From Candidatus Margulisiibacteriota bacterium (GTDB taxonomy: Bacteria > Margulisbacteria > WOR-1 > O2-12-FULL-45-9 > XYB2-FULL-48-7), in NCBI GenBank assembly GCA_028702315.1, contig JAQVPA010000004.1:1-50732 (forward strand): DNA of 50,732 bases. Direction: 5' to 3'. The notes under the pieces were generated by a model, which saw nothing but the letters and a program-made list of their open reading frames with translations, was not told the origin of the DNA and ran no database searches. Each line of letters begins with the position of its first letter. Position 1 is the first letter of the stretch. Positions 40,536 through 50,732 of this stretch are shown one piece after another. Position numbers and translations under genes: made by a program.

Positions 40536-41837
40536 TTATAACACGCCCGGGGTTGCCGTTTCGATCGATACGTAAGTTGTTTTTAGGAGTTGGCGCAATT
40601 CTTTGGGACTGATGCTTAAGGGTGGCATCAGGACAAGGACATTGCCGAGCGGGCGGAGGATGGCGCCGCGTTTTCTCGCTTCTAAGATAACTTGATGGCC
40701 TAATCCGGTTTTGCCCGATAATTCGATCCCGACCATGAAGCCGCATTGGCGGATCTCGCGGACTGAAGGGAGAGAGAAGAAGAGCGGCAGTTTCTTGGCC
40801 AATAATTTAATGTTCTTATTAACATTATTCAGGAGTTTCTCTTTTTTAAAAATCTTTAACGAGGCGAGGGCGGCGGCGCAGCCGAGCGGATTGCCGGTAA
40901 AGGTGTGGCCGTGGAAGAACGTTTTGTTCTCTTCGGGTTGCCCAAGAAACGCGCTAAAAACCTTGTTGGTGGTTAAGGTTGCGGCCACGGGGAGATAACC
41001 GCCAGTCAAGCCTTTGGCAACGCACATTAGATCGGGCCTTACTCCTTCATGCTCGCAGGCGAACATCTTGCCGGTCCGGCCAAAGCCGGTTGCCACTTCG
41101 TCGATGATCAGCAAAACATTATATTTAGTGCAGAGCCGGCGGACAGCTTTAAGATAACCTTTTGGCTGGATAAGCATGCCGGCGGCTGCCTGGACGAGCG
41201 GCTCAACGATCATCGCCGCAATTTTCCGATGCCTCTTCTTTAAAACGTTTTCCAGTTCTTTGATATCCCCGGGGGTGACTTTAATCGATTTAAAAAGCAG
41301 CGGCCGGTACATTTTATGGAAGAGATCGATGCCGCCAACGGAGACCGAACCGATCGTGTCACCATGGTAGGCATTCTTCAAGGTAATGAATTTAGTTTTT
41401 CTTCTTGCCCCTTGTCCCTTGCCCCTTGACCCTTTTTGTTGCCAGTACTGAAAAGCGATCTTTAAAGCTATTTCGACAGCCGTTGATCCGTCATCCGAAT
41501 AAAAAACTTTATTTAATCCCTTGGGCGCGACCTTAACCAACTCATTTGCCAATTCGATCGCCGGCACATTGGCGAGGCCAAGCAGGGTGGAGTGAGCGAT
41601 TTTCTTTAACTGGGCATTGATTGCTTGGTTTAATTCTTTTTTCCGGTGGCCGTGGACGGTGACCCAAAGAGATGAAATGCCATCAATATATTTTTTACCG
41701 TTTGTGTCAAAAAGATAAACCCCGTTACCCCGCTCAATTATCAACTGATTATTTTTCTCCCACTCCCGCATCTGCGTGAACGGGTGCCAGAGGTGGCGTT
41801 TATCCAAGGTGAGCAGCTTTTTTGTCCGGTGTGTCAT
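40536..41837 (-). CDS. bioA: adenosylmethionine-8-amino-7-oxononanoate aminotransferase
   Basis: [68 protein letters not shown]. Confidence 0.95.
   Translation of the reverse strand: MTHRTKKLLTLDKRHLWHPFTQMREWEKNNQLIIERGNGVYLFDTNGKKYIDGISSLWVTVHGHRKKELNQAINAQLKKIAHSTLLGLANVPAIELANELVKVAPKGLNKVFYSDDGSTAVEIALKIAFQYWQQKGSRGKGQGARRKTKFITLKNAYHGDTIGSVSVGGIDLFHKMYRPLLFKSIKVTPGDIKELENVLKKRHRKIAAMIVEPLVQAAAGMLIQPKGYLKAVRRLCTKYNVLLIIDEVATGFGRTGKMFACEHEGVRPDLMCVAKGLTGGYLPVAATLTTNKVFSAFLGQPEENKTFFHGHTFTGNPLGCAAALASLKIFKKEKLLNNVNKNIKLLAKKLPLFFSLPSVREIRQCGFMVGIELSGKTGLGHQVILEARKRGAILRPLGNVLVLMPPLSISPKELRQLLKTTYVSIETATPGVL
41404..41431 (-). repeat. heptamer array (x4) inside bioA
   Basis: CTTGCCC CTTGTCC CTTGCCC CTTGACC. 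Confidence 0.85.
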
Positions 41838-41935
41838 ATTTTAAGTATAAATATTATACTGAGCGGAGTCAATTTGATTGACCGATAAAAATTTATCGTT
41901 TATAATCTGGTGACCTTATTCAAGGAGGGACAAAG

Positions 41936-43045
41936 ATGGCTGATTCTTATACCGAAGTGACGAAGAAAAGCTGGGGAAGTAATATCCTCGATTCGATGGG
42001 CGGCTTGCTGATTGGGATTGTTATTTTTCTGCTTTCTTTCTGGGTGTTGTGGGCCAACGAAGGGACGATTGACCTATCCAAAATTGCCCGGACAAGCCTG
42101 CCAGTTTCATTGACGCAGATCGATCCGGCAGCGGAAGGGAAGCTAGTTTCTGTCTCCGGCAATATGTCGACATTGGAGAGGGTTGACGACCCGCTTTTTT
42201 TGCAACCCGGAGAATATATCAAACTGCTGCGTAAGGTTGAGATCTGTGCCTGGCAGGAGAAGAGCAAGAGTCAGACCAAGGATAAATTAGGCGGCGGCAG
42301 CGAGACAACTACCACCTACACTTATGTGAAAGTCTGGACGGCGGATCCGAAGGATTCAAGTAAATTTAAAGTTCCAGCTGGCCACGAAAATCCTGCTTTG
42401 CCGGTCCATAACGATATCTTTGTTGCCGGGACCGCTAAACTTGGCCTTTATACTGTTGACCCGCGGAGCATGGACCTGCCGGCGCCGGCTCCGATCAAGC
42501 TGATGACTGGCCAGTTGAGGGAGATCGAGGGGCAAACGTTAGCAGGTAACTACGTTTTTAAGGGGAACGGGAAGATCAAAGCACCGGCGATTGGTGATAT
42601 CCGGGTTAGTTATATGGCAGTTCCTAATAATGTTAGTGTAACTGTTTTTGGCAAGCAGAGCGGTGAGCAGTTGATCCCTTACATATATAACGGGACAAAA
42701 AAGGTCTATCTTGCGGTTAAAGGGACGAGGGATGAGGCGATCGCGACAGTCGCGTCCGAACATAAAGCCAGGATTTGGGTAATGCGAATAATCGGTTTCT
42801 TGCTGATGTGGGGCGGCCTCTTCCTCTTCCTTGGCCCGCTCAACGCCATTCTAAAGGTCCTGCCGTGGCTGGGGACAGGCGGCCGGTGGGTGGCTGGTAT
42901 TGTCACTTTTCCGATCGCACTCGGCCTGACGCTCTTAACGGTTATTATTTCAATGATCGCGCATAATATCTGGCTCCTCCTTGGATTAATAGTGGTGCTA
43001 GGCGGTCTTACTTATTACAGCCAGAAGCAAAAAAAGAAGGGGTAG
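41936..43045 (+). CDS. TMEM43-family membrane protein
   Basis: N-terminal TM LIGIVIFLLSFWVLWANEGTIDLSK, large extracytoplasmic domain, C-terminal TM cluster; SD AAGGAGGG. Confidence 0.72.
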   Translation: MADSYTEVTKKSWGSNILDSMGGLLIGIVIFLLSFWVLWANEGTIDLSKIARTSLPVSLTQIDPAAEGKLVSVSGNMSTLERVDDPLFLQPGEYIKLLRKVEICAWQEKSKSQTKDKLGGGSETTTTYTYVKVWTADPKDSSKFKVPAGHENPALPVHNDIFVAGTAKLGLYTVDPRSMDLPAPAPIKLMTGQLREIEGQTLAGNYVFKGNGKIKAPAIGDIRVSYMAVPNNVSVTVFGKQSGEQLIPYIYNGTKKVYLAVKGTRDEAIATVASEHKARIWVMRIIGFLLMWGGLFLFLGPLNAILKVLPWLGTGGRWVAGIVTFPIALGLTLLTVIISMIAHNIWLLLGLIVVLGGLTYYSQKQKKKG

Positions 43046-43047
43046 CC

Positions 43048-45255
<2,208 letters not shown>

Positions 45256-45263
<8 letters not shown>

Positions 45264-46236
45264 CGATCTCAAGCCCCAGCTCGCGGATCATCTGCAGATC
45301 TTTGGTCGGCTCTTGTCCCTTTGTTGTTAAATAATTACCAATTAAGGTTACATTTGCTCCCGCAATAAACATCATTGGTTGAAGTGTGCCTAAAGCCTTT
45401 TCCCGCCCGCCGAAGATGCCGATATCCTGGGTGGGGAGGATGAAGCGATAGGTCGCGACTAGCTTGAGAACTTCGAACGGTGTCATTGGGTGATGATTGA
45501 CGGCGGCGGGTGTTCCGGGGATCGGGTTTAAAATATTAATTGGGACCGAATCGACACCTATTTCGCGTAGGGCAAACGCGAGTTCGACCCGCTGTACATC
45601 GCTTTCGCCGATCCCGAAAATGCCGCCCGAGCAGACTTCCAGCCCTGCTTCCTTGGCCAACTTAATCGTCTTGACCCGGTCGGAGTAGGAGTGGGTGGTG
45701 CACATTTGGGGGAAGAAACTTTCAGCGGTTTCGAGATTATGATGGAGCCGTTTGAGTCCGAATTTCTTAAGCTGTTGTATTTGTTCCAGGTTTAAAGTTC
45801 CGAGCGAGACACAGCGGTTTAGTTTTGTTTCTCTGGTGATCGTTGCTAGTGCGGAGCCAAGAGTGCGGAGCTCGAAGTCGGAATGAACTGTTTTGCCGGA
45901 GGTGACGAATGAGAAGCAGGTAGCGGACATGTTCTTCTCGGCCGCTTTGGCCGCTTCAACGAGCTCTTTTTCACTCATCAAGGGATAAACCTGGCAGTCC
46001 GTCTTGTGATGGGCCGACTGGGCGCAGAACGAGCAATTTTCGGAACAGCGGCCAGACTTGGCATTAACAATGCCGCAAAGCTTAACTTTATTACCTTTAA
46101 AGTGACGTTTGATCTTCTCTGCGGCGGATAGCAAAGTTAGGAGTTCGGAGTCGGGAGTTCGGAGTAGTTCATTGGCTTCCGCTTGAGAAATAAGGGTTCC
46201 AGCGATGACCGCTTCTGCTAAATTTAGTAGCTCCAT
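45256..46236 (-). CDS. bioB: biotin synthase
   Basis: NAKSGRCSENCSFCAQSAHH radical SAM motif, HNLETAESFFPQMCTTHSYSDR. Confidence 0.96.
46141..46168 (-). repeat. heptamer array (x4) inside bioB
   Basis: GAGTTCG GAGTCGG GAGTTCG GAGTAGT. Confidence 0.65.
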
Positions 46237-46290
46237 ATCTATCTATTTTAGCATGAAATTTAGAGGCGAAACTAACGAGAAAGAAACAAG

Positions 46291-47046
46291 ATGACTAATG
46301 TAGGCATAAAATCTGATGTTGGCAAGAGAATTATCCGCTCTCTGCCGACTAAAATGATAAAGCCGGAATGGCGAGAAATGATGGCTTTCTCCGATAAGGT
46401 TGAGAACTTTCCAAGCGCCAGGCTTTATCCAATGCATGCAATATCTTGGAATATATTAGTCAAATCGGTTTCCTTGGCCGAATACGAAGTGCCGCGCGAC
46501 CAGCCAATTAATGTATTATCTGCTGCTTGCGGGGAGTGTGAAGAGGGGCTTGTTTTGAACTCATTCTTTGGTGGAGAAGAATTAGGGCGGCCAAGTGAAA
46601 AAGTCATAGTTTATGGCATTGATGACACCTCTTATGTTGAAGTTGGCCGATATTCTGTTGCTAATTGTGCCGATGATTTCGAGCAAAACAAAATAAAATA
46701 TATGACCGAAAGCCGATTTGAAGGGAACTTTAAATTTATTGATGCTAATTTATTGAATATTGCAGAAATCCCAGATTTGCCTAAGCAATTCGATGTAATT
46801 ATGATCCGTAATTATCTTTTGAGCCAAGAGGCAACGAAGGCTACTCTAAATATGCTCGCTTCAGGCGGTTTGATGTTAATAACTTTTACCGGAAGCACAA
46901 TTCGATCATTCCCACATTTACAATATGAGCTTAAACAAGCAGGGATCAAGGATGTATATGCAGACGACACTTTTTCATTCGTGGGTTCGGAATATTATGA
47001 CCTGATGTTTGTGGATACAGCGGTATATGTTGGCAAGAAAATATAA
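46291..47046 (+). CDS. hypothetical protein, possible SAM-methyltransferase fold
   Basis: INVLSAACGECEEGLVLNSFF and FDVIMIRNYLL resemble class I MTase motifs. Confidence 0.5.
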   Translation: MTNVGIKSDVGKRIIRSLPTKMIKPEWREMMAFSDKVENFPSARLYPMHAISWNILVKSVSLAEYEVPRDQPINVLSAACGECEEGLVLNSFFGGEELGRPSEKVIVYGIDDTSYVEVGRYSVANCADDFEQNKIKYMTESRFEGNFKFIDANLLNIAEIPDLPKQFDVIMIRNYLLSQEATKATLNMLASGGLMLITFTGSTIRSFPHLQYELKQAGIKDVYADDTFSFVGSEYYDLMFVDTAVYVGKKI

Positions 47047-47074
47047 TCGTATTGCTTTTTGGTCCGTCTTTTTG

Positions 47075-47093
47075 GGCACTTTTTGTGCCTTTT
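47075..47093 (+). terminator. intrinsic terminator
   Basis: GGCAC-TTTTT-GTGCC followed by TTTT. Confidence 0.6.
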
Positions 47094-47136
47094 CCCATTC
47101 TTGCTAAAATCCCCCTAACATTATATTATTGTTTTA

Positions 47137-47796
47137 ATGAAAACCATCTTTCTCCACGGTTTCGCGACCACCCCTGAGGTTTGGCATAATCAAAGGCCGG
47201 AGTTTGCGCCAAAGCTGACCTTTTCTGATATAAACGCGGAAGCGAGGCGGGTGGTTGGGTTGATGGGTGGTTGGGTTGATAGAGGTGCCGTACTTATCGG
47301 CTGGTCGATGGGAGGAATGATAGCGATTCAGGTGGCGGCGTTGGCGCCGGATAAAATACAGGCTTTAGTGCTCGTTTCAACCACACCCAAATTTATCAAA
47401 AGTGACGATTATGCTTTTGGTGTTCCAGTTGTGCTTCTAAAGCGATTGGAGAAGCGGATCGCCAGGGAAGGTACCAAGGCGTTCCACGATATGATATTCA
47501 AAAATGGCGATCGGGTTGGGGTGGAACATTTGACGATAGACGAAGTGGAAGATGAGCTTAAACAGCTGGAAATAGTTGACTTGCGAAATAATTTGCCAAA
47601 GATCAAATGTCCAACCATGATAATCCATGGCGACCAGGACGAGATCTGCTTGCCGGGCGCGGCTAAATATCTGCAAAAGAATATCGAGAATAGTGAATTA
47701 GTTACTTTTAGCGGAGTAGGGCATATCCCGATGATCGAAAGACCGGATGAGTTTAATGCCCAATTAGAAAGGTTTGTAAAACAACATGCTGGATAA
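47137..47796 (+). CDS. alpha/beta hydrolase, BioH-like (adjacent to bioC)
   Basis: FLHGFATTPEVWHNQ, LIGWSMGGMIAIQVAAL, GDQDEICLP, GVGHIPMIERPDEF. Confidence 0.8.
   Translation: MKTIFLHGFATTPEVWHNQRPEFAPKLTFSDINAEARRVVGLMGGWVDRGAVLIGWSMGGMIAIQVAALAPDKIQALVLVSTTPKFIKSDDYAFGVPVVLLKRLEKRIAREGTKAFHDMIFKNGDRVGVEHLTIDEVEDELKQLEIVDLRNNLPKIKCPTMIIHGDQDEICLPGAAKYLQKNIENSELVTFSGVGHIPMIERPDEFNAQLERFVKQHAG
47250..47281 (+). repeat. octamer array (x4) inside bioH-like gene
   Basis: GGTGGTTG GGTTGATG GGTGGTTG GGTTGATA. Confidence 0.85.
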
Positions 47797-48529
47797 GAAC
47801 GAGATCAGCCAAAACTTTTCCCGCAGCGCCCCGGAATACGAAAAGCATGCGGTTTTGCAGAAGCAGTTAGCTGACGATCTGCTTATCCGGCTTCCTAACC
47901 TTAACCCGACTTCCATTTTGGACTTAGGCTGTGGCACCGGTTACTTAACGAGGCGTTTAGCGGCGCTATTTCCCAAAGCCGAAGTGATTGGCATCGATAT
48001 TGCTCCTGGGATGATTGAGGAAGCTCAAAGCCGAAAAGAACAGCAGAACTTAAAATATGAGGTCGGCGACGGCGAAATGCCATTCTTCGCGGAGAATCAC
48101 TTTGACCTGGTCGTTTCCAACGCTTCACTGCAATGGATGGAGATGGAGAAAGCGTTGAAATCGGTCGCCAGGGTCATGGCGGATAAAGGGATATTCGCTT
48201 TTAATACTTTTGGGGCGCGGACCCTTTATGAAATGAGAGAGAGCGGCTTTAGGGTCAATGACTTTGTCCCGCTCAAAAATATCAAGAAATTGGCGGCCAA
48301 AGATTTTACGATCGAACAGCTGGAGTCGCGCCTCGTTACCCAGTCATTCCCTGGTACGAGGGGACTGCTTCTTCATTTAAAGGCGATCGGGGCGTGGGGG
48401 AAAGGGAAAGCCGCCAAGAACGCCAAGGATGTGGCGGCCGCTTTTAAACATTATAAAAAGGTGTTTAGCAGAGATGATCGCTTGCTCGCTTCTTATGAAG
48501 TTATCGCCGGGATATTGCGGAAAAGATAA
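47786..48529 (+). CDS. bioC: malonyl-ACP O-methyltransferase
   Basis: ISQNFSRSAPEYEKHAVLQKQLADDL, ILDLGCGTGYLTRRLA, LVVSNASLQWM. Confidence 0.92.
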   Translation: MLDKNEISQNFSRSAPEYEKHAVLQKQLADDLLIRLPNLNPTSILDLGCGTGYLTRRLAALFPKAEVIGIDIAPGMIEEAQSRKEQQNLKYEVGDGEMPFFAENHFDLVVSNASLQWMEMEKALKSVARVMADKGIFAFNTFGARTLYEMRESGFRVNDFVPLKNIKKLAAKDFTIEQLESRLVTQSFPGTRGLLLHLKAIGAWGKGKAAKNAKDVAAAFKHYKKVFSRDDRLLASYEVIAGILRKR

Positions 48530-48564
48530 TTGCTTTTTTTGGGGTTTTACAATATCATTGGATC

Positions 48565-49671
48565 ATGAAACAAGCGAAATATAATAAGGCTGAAATAATC
48601 AGGCGGGTTATTTTGGTCAACAATTTCCGGCTCGTGTTCGGCTTGTGTTTTTTTGTTGGCCTCCTATTGTTGAATATTTCCCGTATTTCTATTAATGTGC
48701 CGACTGCCACCTTGTTCTTTTTGGGATTCTTTATACTTTTTTACGCGTTGTTAACGTATTACTTTCTAAAAACACAGCAAGTTTCTTTGACCGAAATAAT
48801 GTACTTGTCGGTTTTTCTTGGCATCCTTGATTTGTTGCTGATTACTACGTTTGTTTATTTTAGCGGCGGGATAGAAAGCCCGTATTTTGTGTTCTATATG
48901 TTGATCTTGTCATCTGTCCCGGTCAAAATCCCTTATTTTAGCAAATCGGTTTTTCTCTGGGCGGGGGCCGCGTCGGTTTTTTATGACCTGATGATCTATT
49001 TTACCGTTGTTGGCTTGATCCCATTCTATTCCAGAAGCTCCGGGGTGGTTGATATTGGCATCGCGGATATTCGTCTGAATATCATCAACGCCTTGCTTAT
49101 TCCAGCAGTGCTATTCTTTTTCTCCGCTGGGATTTACTTGATCGCGCAAATAATGGCAAGTGAACGGCTGGAGATCGAAGAAGAACGGAATAAAGAGCGT
49201 GATCTGGAGAAAAAGATAACCGAATTTTCTTCTTTATTCTGGATTCTGACCCATGTTTTTAACGTGGAAAAGTTAATGGAAAAGTCGCTGGATAAGATAC
49301 TGGAGCTGTTGGGGATTAGATCGGGGATGATCATGTTGGCCGATAAGGACGGTCAATTGTTCTGCCAGGCGAAACGAGAGATTGATCGATCGATTTTAGA
49401 AACATTGGAAGGTAAAACTATTAAGCAACTCCCGGTTGCGCCTTCAAATCTAAAAGCGATCATTCTCAGTGACGCCATCATTCACCATATTTCTGTCAGA
49501 AAATTGGTTTTTAATCATAAAATAATCGGGGCTTTAATCCTTTTTGGTAAAGAGGGGGAAGATTGGCTGGAGCCGACAGTCAGCAGTTGCCTCGATGCGG
49601 CGACCAGCGAGATCGCCGCGGCGGTTTATTATAACCGGCTCTTTAAAAAATATAAGTCAGACCAGACGTGA
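48565..49671 (+). CDS. membrane sensor-like protein, TM domain plus GAF-like C-terminus
   Basis: Six hydrophobic segments, coiled linker, then FNVEKLMEKSLDKILELLGIRSGMIMLADKDGQLFCQAKRE. Confidence 0.65.
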   Translation: MKQAKYNKAEIIRRVILVNNFRLVFGLCFFVGLLLLNISRISINVPTATLFFLGFFILFYALLTYYFLKTQQVSLTEIMYLSVFLGILDLLLITTFVYFSGGIESPYFVFYMLILSSVPVKIPYFSKSVFLWAGAASVFYDLMIYFTVVGLIPFYSRSSGVVDIGIADIRLNIINALLIPAVLFFFSAGIYLIAQIMASERLEIEEERNKERDLEKKITEFSSLFWILTHVFNVEKLMEKSLDKILELLGIRSGMIMLADKDGQLFCQAKREIDRSILETLEGKTIKQLPVAPSNLKAIILSDAIIHHISVRKLVFNHKIIGALILFGKEGEDWLEPTVSSCLDAATSEIAAAVYYNRLFKKYKSDQT

Positions 49672-49931
49672 AAAACCTGATTTTTATCATAACTATTATT
49701 CTTGTCGCCAGTGTCGCGCTGGCTTCTACCCAAGAAGCGGCCGCACCGAACTTTTTAACTGAATGCGATATCACTTTCTGGCAAACCCTGCCGTTTGCCG
49801 CCCTGTGGGGTTATTTTCTTGATTCGCAACTGTCGGCCGGCGCCGCGCTACACTGGGAGATCGTTGTCCCGGTCGCCATTGCGGTCTCGGCCGGCAATGC
49901 TTATTTCCACGCCAGGAAAGTGGTTAAATGA
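49668..49931 (+). CDS. hypothetical small membrane protein
   Basis: Signal/TM segment; overlaps both neighbours by ATGA-like junctions. Confidence 0.55.
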   Translation: MKNLIFIITIILVASVALASTQEAAAPNFLTECDITFWQTLPFAALWGYFLDSQLSAGAALHWEIVVPVAIAVSAGNAYFHARKVVK

Positions 49932-50732
49932 AAGGTTTTTTCGGCGGGATCAAACCGCCAGAAGAAAAAGGCTTGACCGAACATAAGCCGATCGAGCCTG
50001 TTCCGCTCCCCAAGAGAATAATTTTGCCCCTGCAGCAAAACCTTGGCTGTCCGAATGATTCTCTGGCCAAGATCGGGGATGAAGTCGTTGAGGGCCAGAA
50101 AATAGCCGACGCGTCAAAATTTATTTCCGCCCCAATCCATGCCTCTATCTCCGGCAAAATAACGAAGATCGAAAAACTCCCCAATGCCTGCGGTTTTGAT
50201 GTTGATTCTATTGTCATTGAGGCGGGTGAGACGAAAGAACAGAAGTATGCCGGACAATGGAGCGTTGAAGAACTTACTCCCGAGCAGATCAGGAAGATCG
50301 TTCGGGAGGCCGGGATTGTCGGCCTGGGCGGCGCGACTTTTCCAACCCACGTCAAATTGACCCCGCCAGCCGGCAAAAAGATCGACACGGTCATCATTAA
50401 CGGCTGTGAATGCGAACCATACCTTACCGCCGACCACCGACTGATGCTGGAGAGACCGGCTGATATTATCTATGGGGCAAAAGCGATTGCCAAGGCGGTT
50501 GGGGCCTCTCGAATCATTATTGGGATCGAGAGTAATAAGGCGGACGCGATCGAAAAGATAAAATTAGAGATTAGTGGGCTCGAATTAGCTGTGGTTAATC
50601 TGAAAACAAAATACCCCCAAGGCGGCGAAAAGATGCTGATCAAGGCTATCTTGGGCCGCGAAGTGCCGTCGGGAGGACTCCCTTCGGATATTGGGGTTAT
50701 TGTTCATAATGTTGGCAAAGCGGTGGCAATCG
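49928..50732 (+). CDS. rnfC: RnfC electron transport complex subunit (partial at window end)
   Basis: FFGGIKPPEEKGLTEHKPIE, VPLPKRIILPLQQNLGCP, GLGGATFPTHVKL, INGCECEPYLTADHRLMLE. Confidence 0.92.
   Translation, partial: MKGFFGGIKPPEEKGLTEHKPIEPVPLPKRIILPLQQNLGCPNDSLAKIGDEVVEGQKIADASKFISAPIHASISGKITKIEKLPNACGFDVDSIVIEAGETKEQKYAGQWSVEELTPEQIRKIVREAGIVGLGGATFPTHVKLTPPAGKKIDTVIINGCECEPYLTADHRLMLERPADIIYGAKAIAKAVGASRIIIGIESNKADAIEKIKLEISGLELAVVNLKTKYPQGGEKMLIKAILGREVPSGGLPSDIGVIVHNVGKAVAI

Noticed and set aside
41820-41940. BirA-type biotin operator between bioA and the TMEM43-like gene
   Set aside because: No GTTTAC/GTAAAC-like half-sites with the expected spacing, and no matching motif upstream of bioB.
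46141-46168. bioB array as a net insertion
   Set aside because: The encoded RTPDSELLTLL aligns without length change to the equivalent region of BioB as I recall it, so insertion is not supported; replacement, conversion or chance remain possible.
48390-48450. Possible repeat in bioC (GCCGCCAAGAACGCCAAGGATGTGG)
   Set aside because: Only about two imperfect copies without 7/8-nt periodicity; not distinguishable from Lys/Ala-rich coding.

Overview
The window is about 50.7 kb of bacterial chromosome. Lineage is not determinable from this alone; the gene content suggests an uncultured diderm-like phylum, possibly Margulisbacteria/WOR-1 or another cyanobacterial relative (low confidence).

Main content: (1) a minus-strand envelope/glycolipid cluster with ArnT/PMT-like and GT2 glycosyltransferases, two LpxB-like proteins, an LpxL-like acyltransferase and an MsbA-like ABC exporter. 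(2) A lone 23S-5S rRNA unit with its own promoter, leader and processing stem but no 16S, followed by solo trpB2 and a tRNA-Ile/tRNA-Ala pair. (3) PhoU-like + PiT phosphate genes. (4) A lexA - radical SAM - DUF4130 cassette with a candidate LexA operator. (5) mtnP, a divergent HD-GYP protein, and rpmE-prfA-prmC. (6) A surface-sugar cluster. (7) A biotin locus (bioA, bioB-bioF-bioD, bioH-like, bioC). (8) The start of rnfC.

Most striking signal: at least a dozen short degenerate tandem arrays with a 7-nt (sometimes 8-nt) unit, usually about 4 units in an A-B-A-C pattern, with different unit sequences at different loci. They lie in frame inside housekeeping genes (prmC, bioA, bioD, rSAM, FAD oxidase and others), at gene ends, and as inverted pairs in the 23S-5S and tRNA-tRNA spacers. 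Separate mini-palindromes (TCCGCC-N3-GGCGGA) occur in 23S rRNA, spacers and inside lexA. The 23S leader has an attenuator-like layout: consensus promoter, mutually exclusive pairings, boxA-like motif and intrinsic terminator. No CRISPR, transposase, integrase or prophage was seen. All calls are from reading the sequence; no database search was run.
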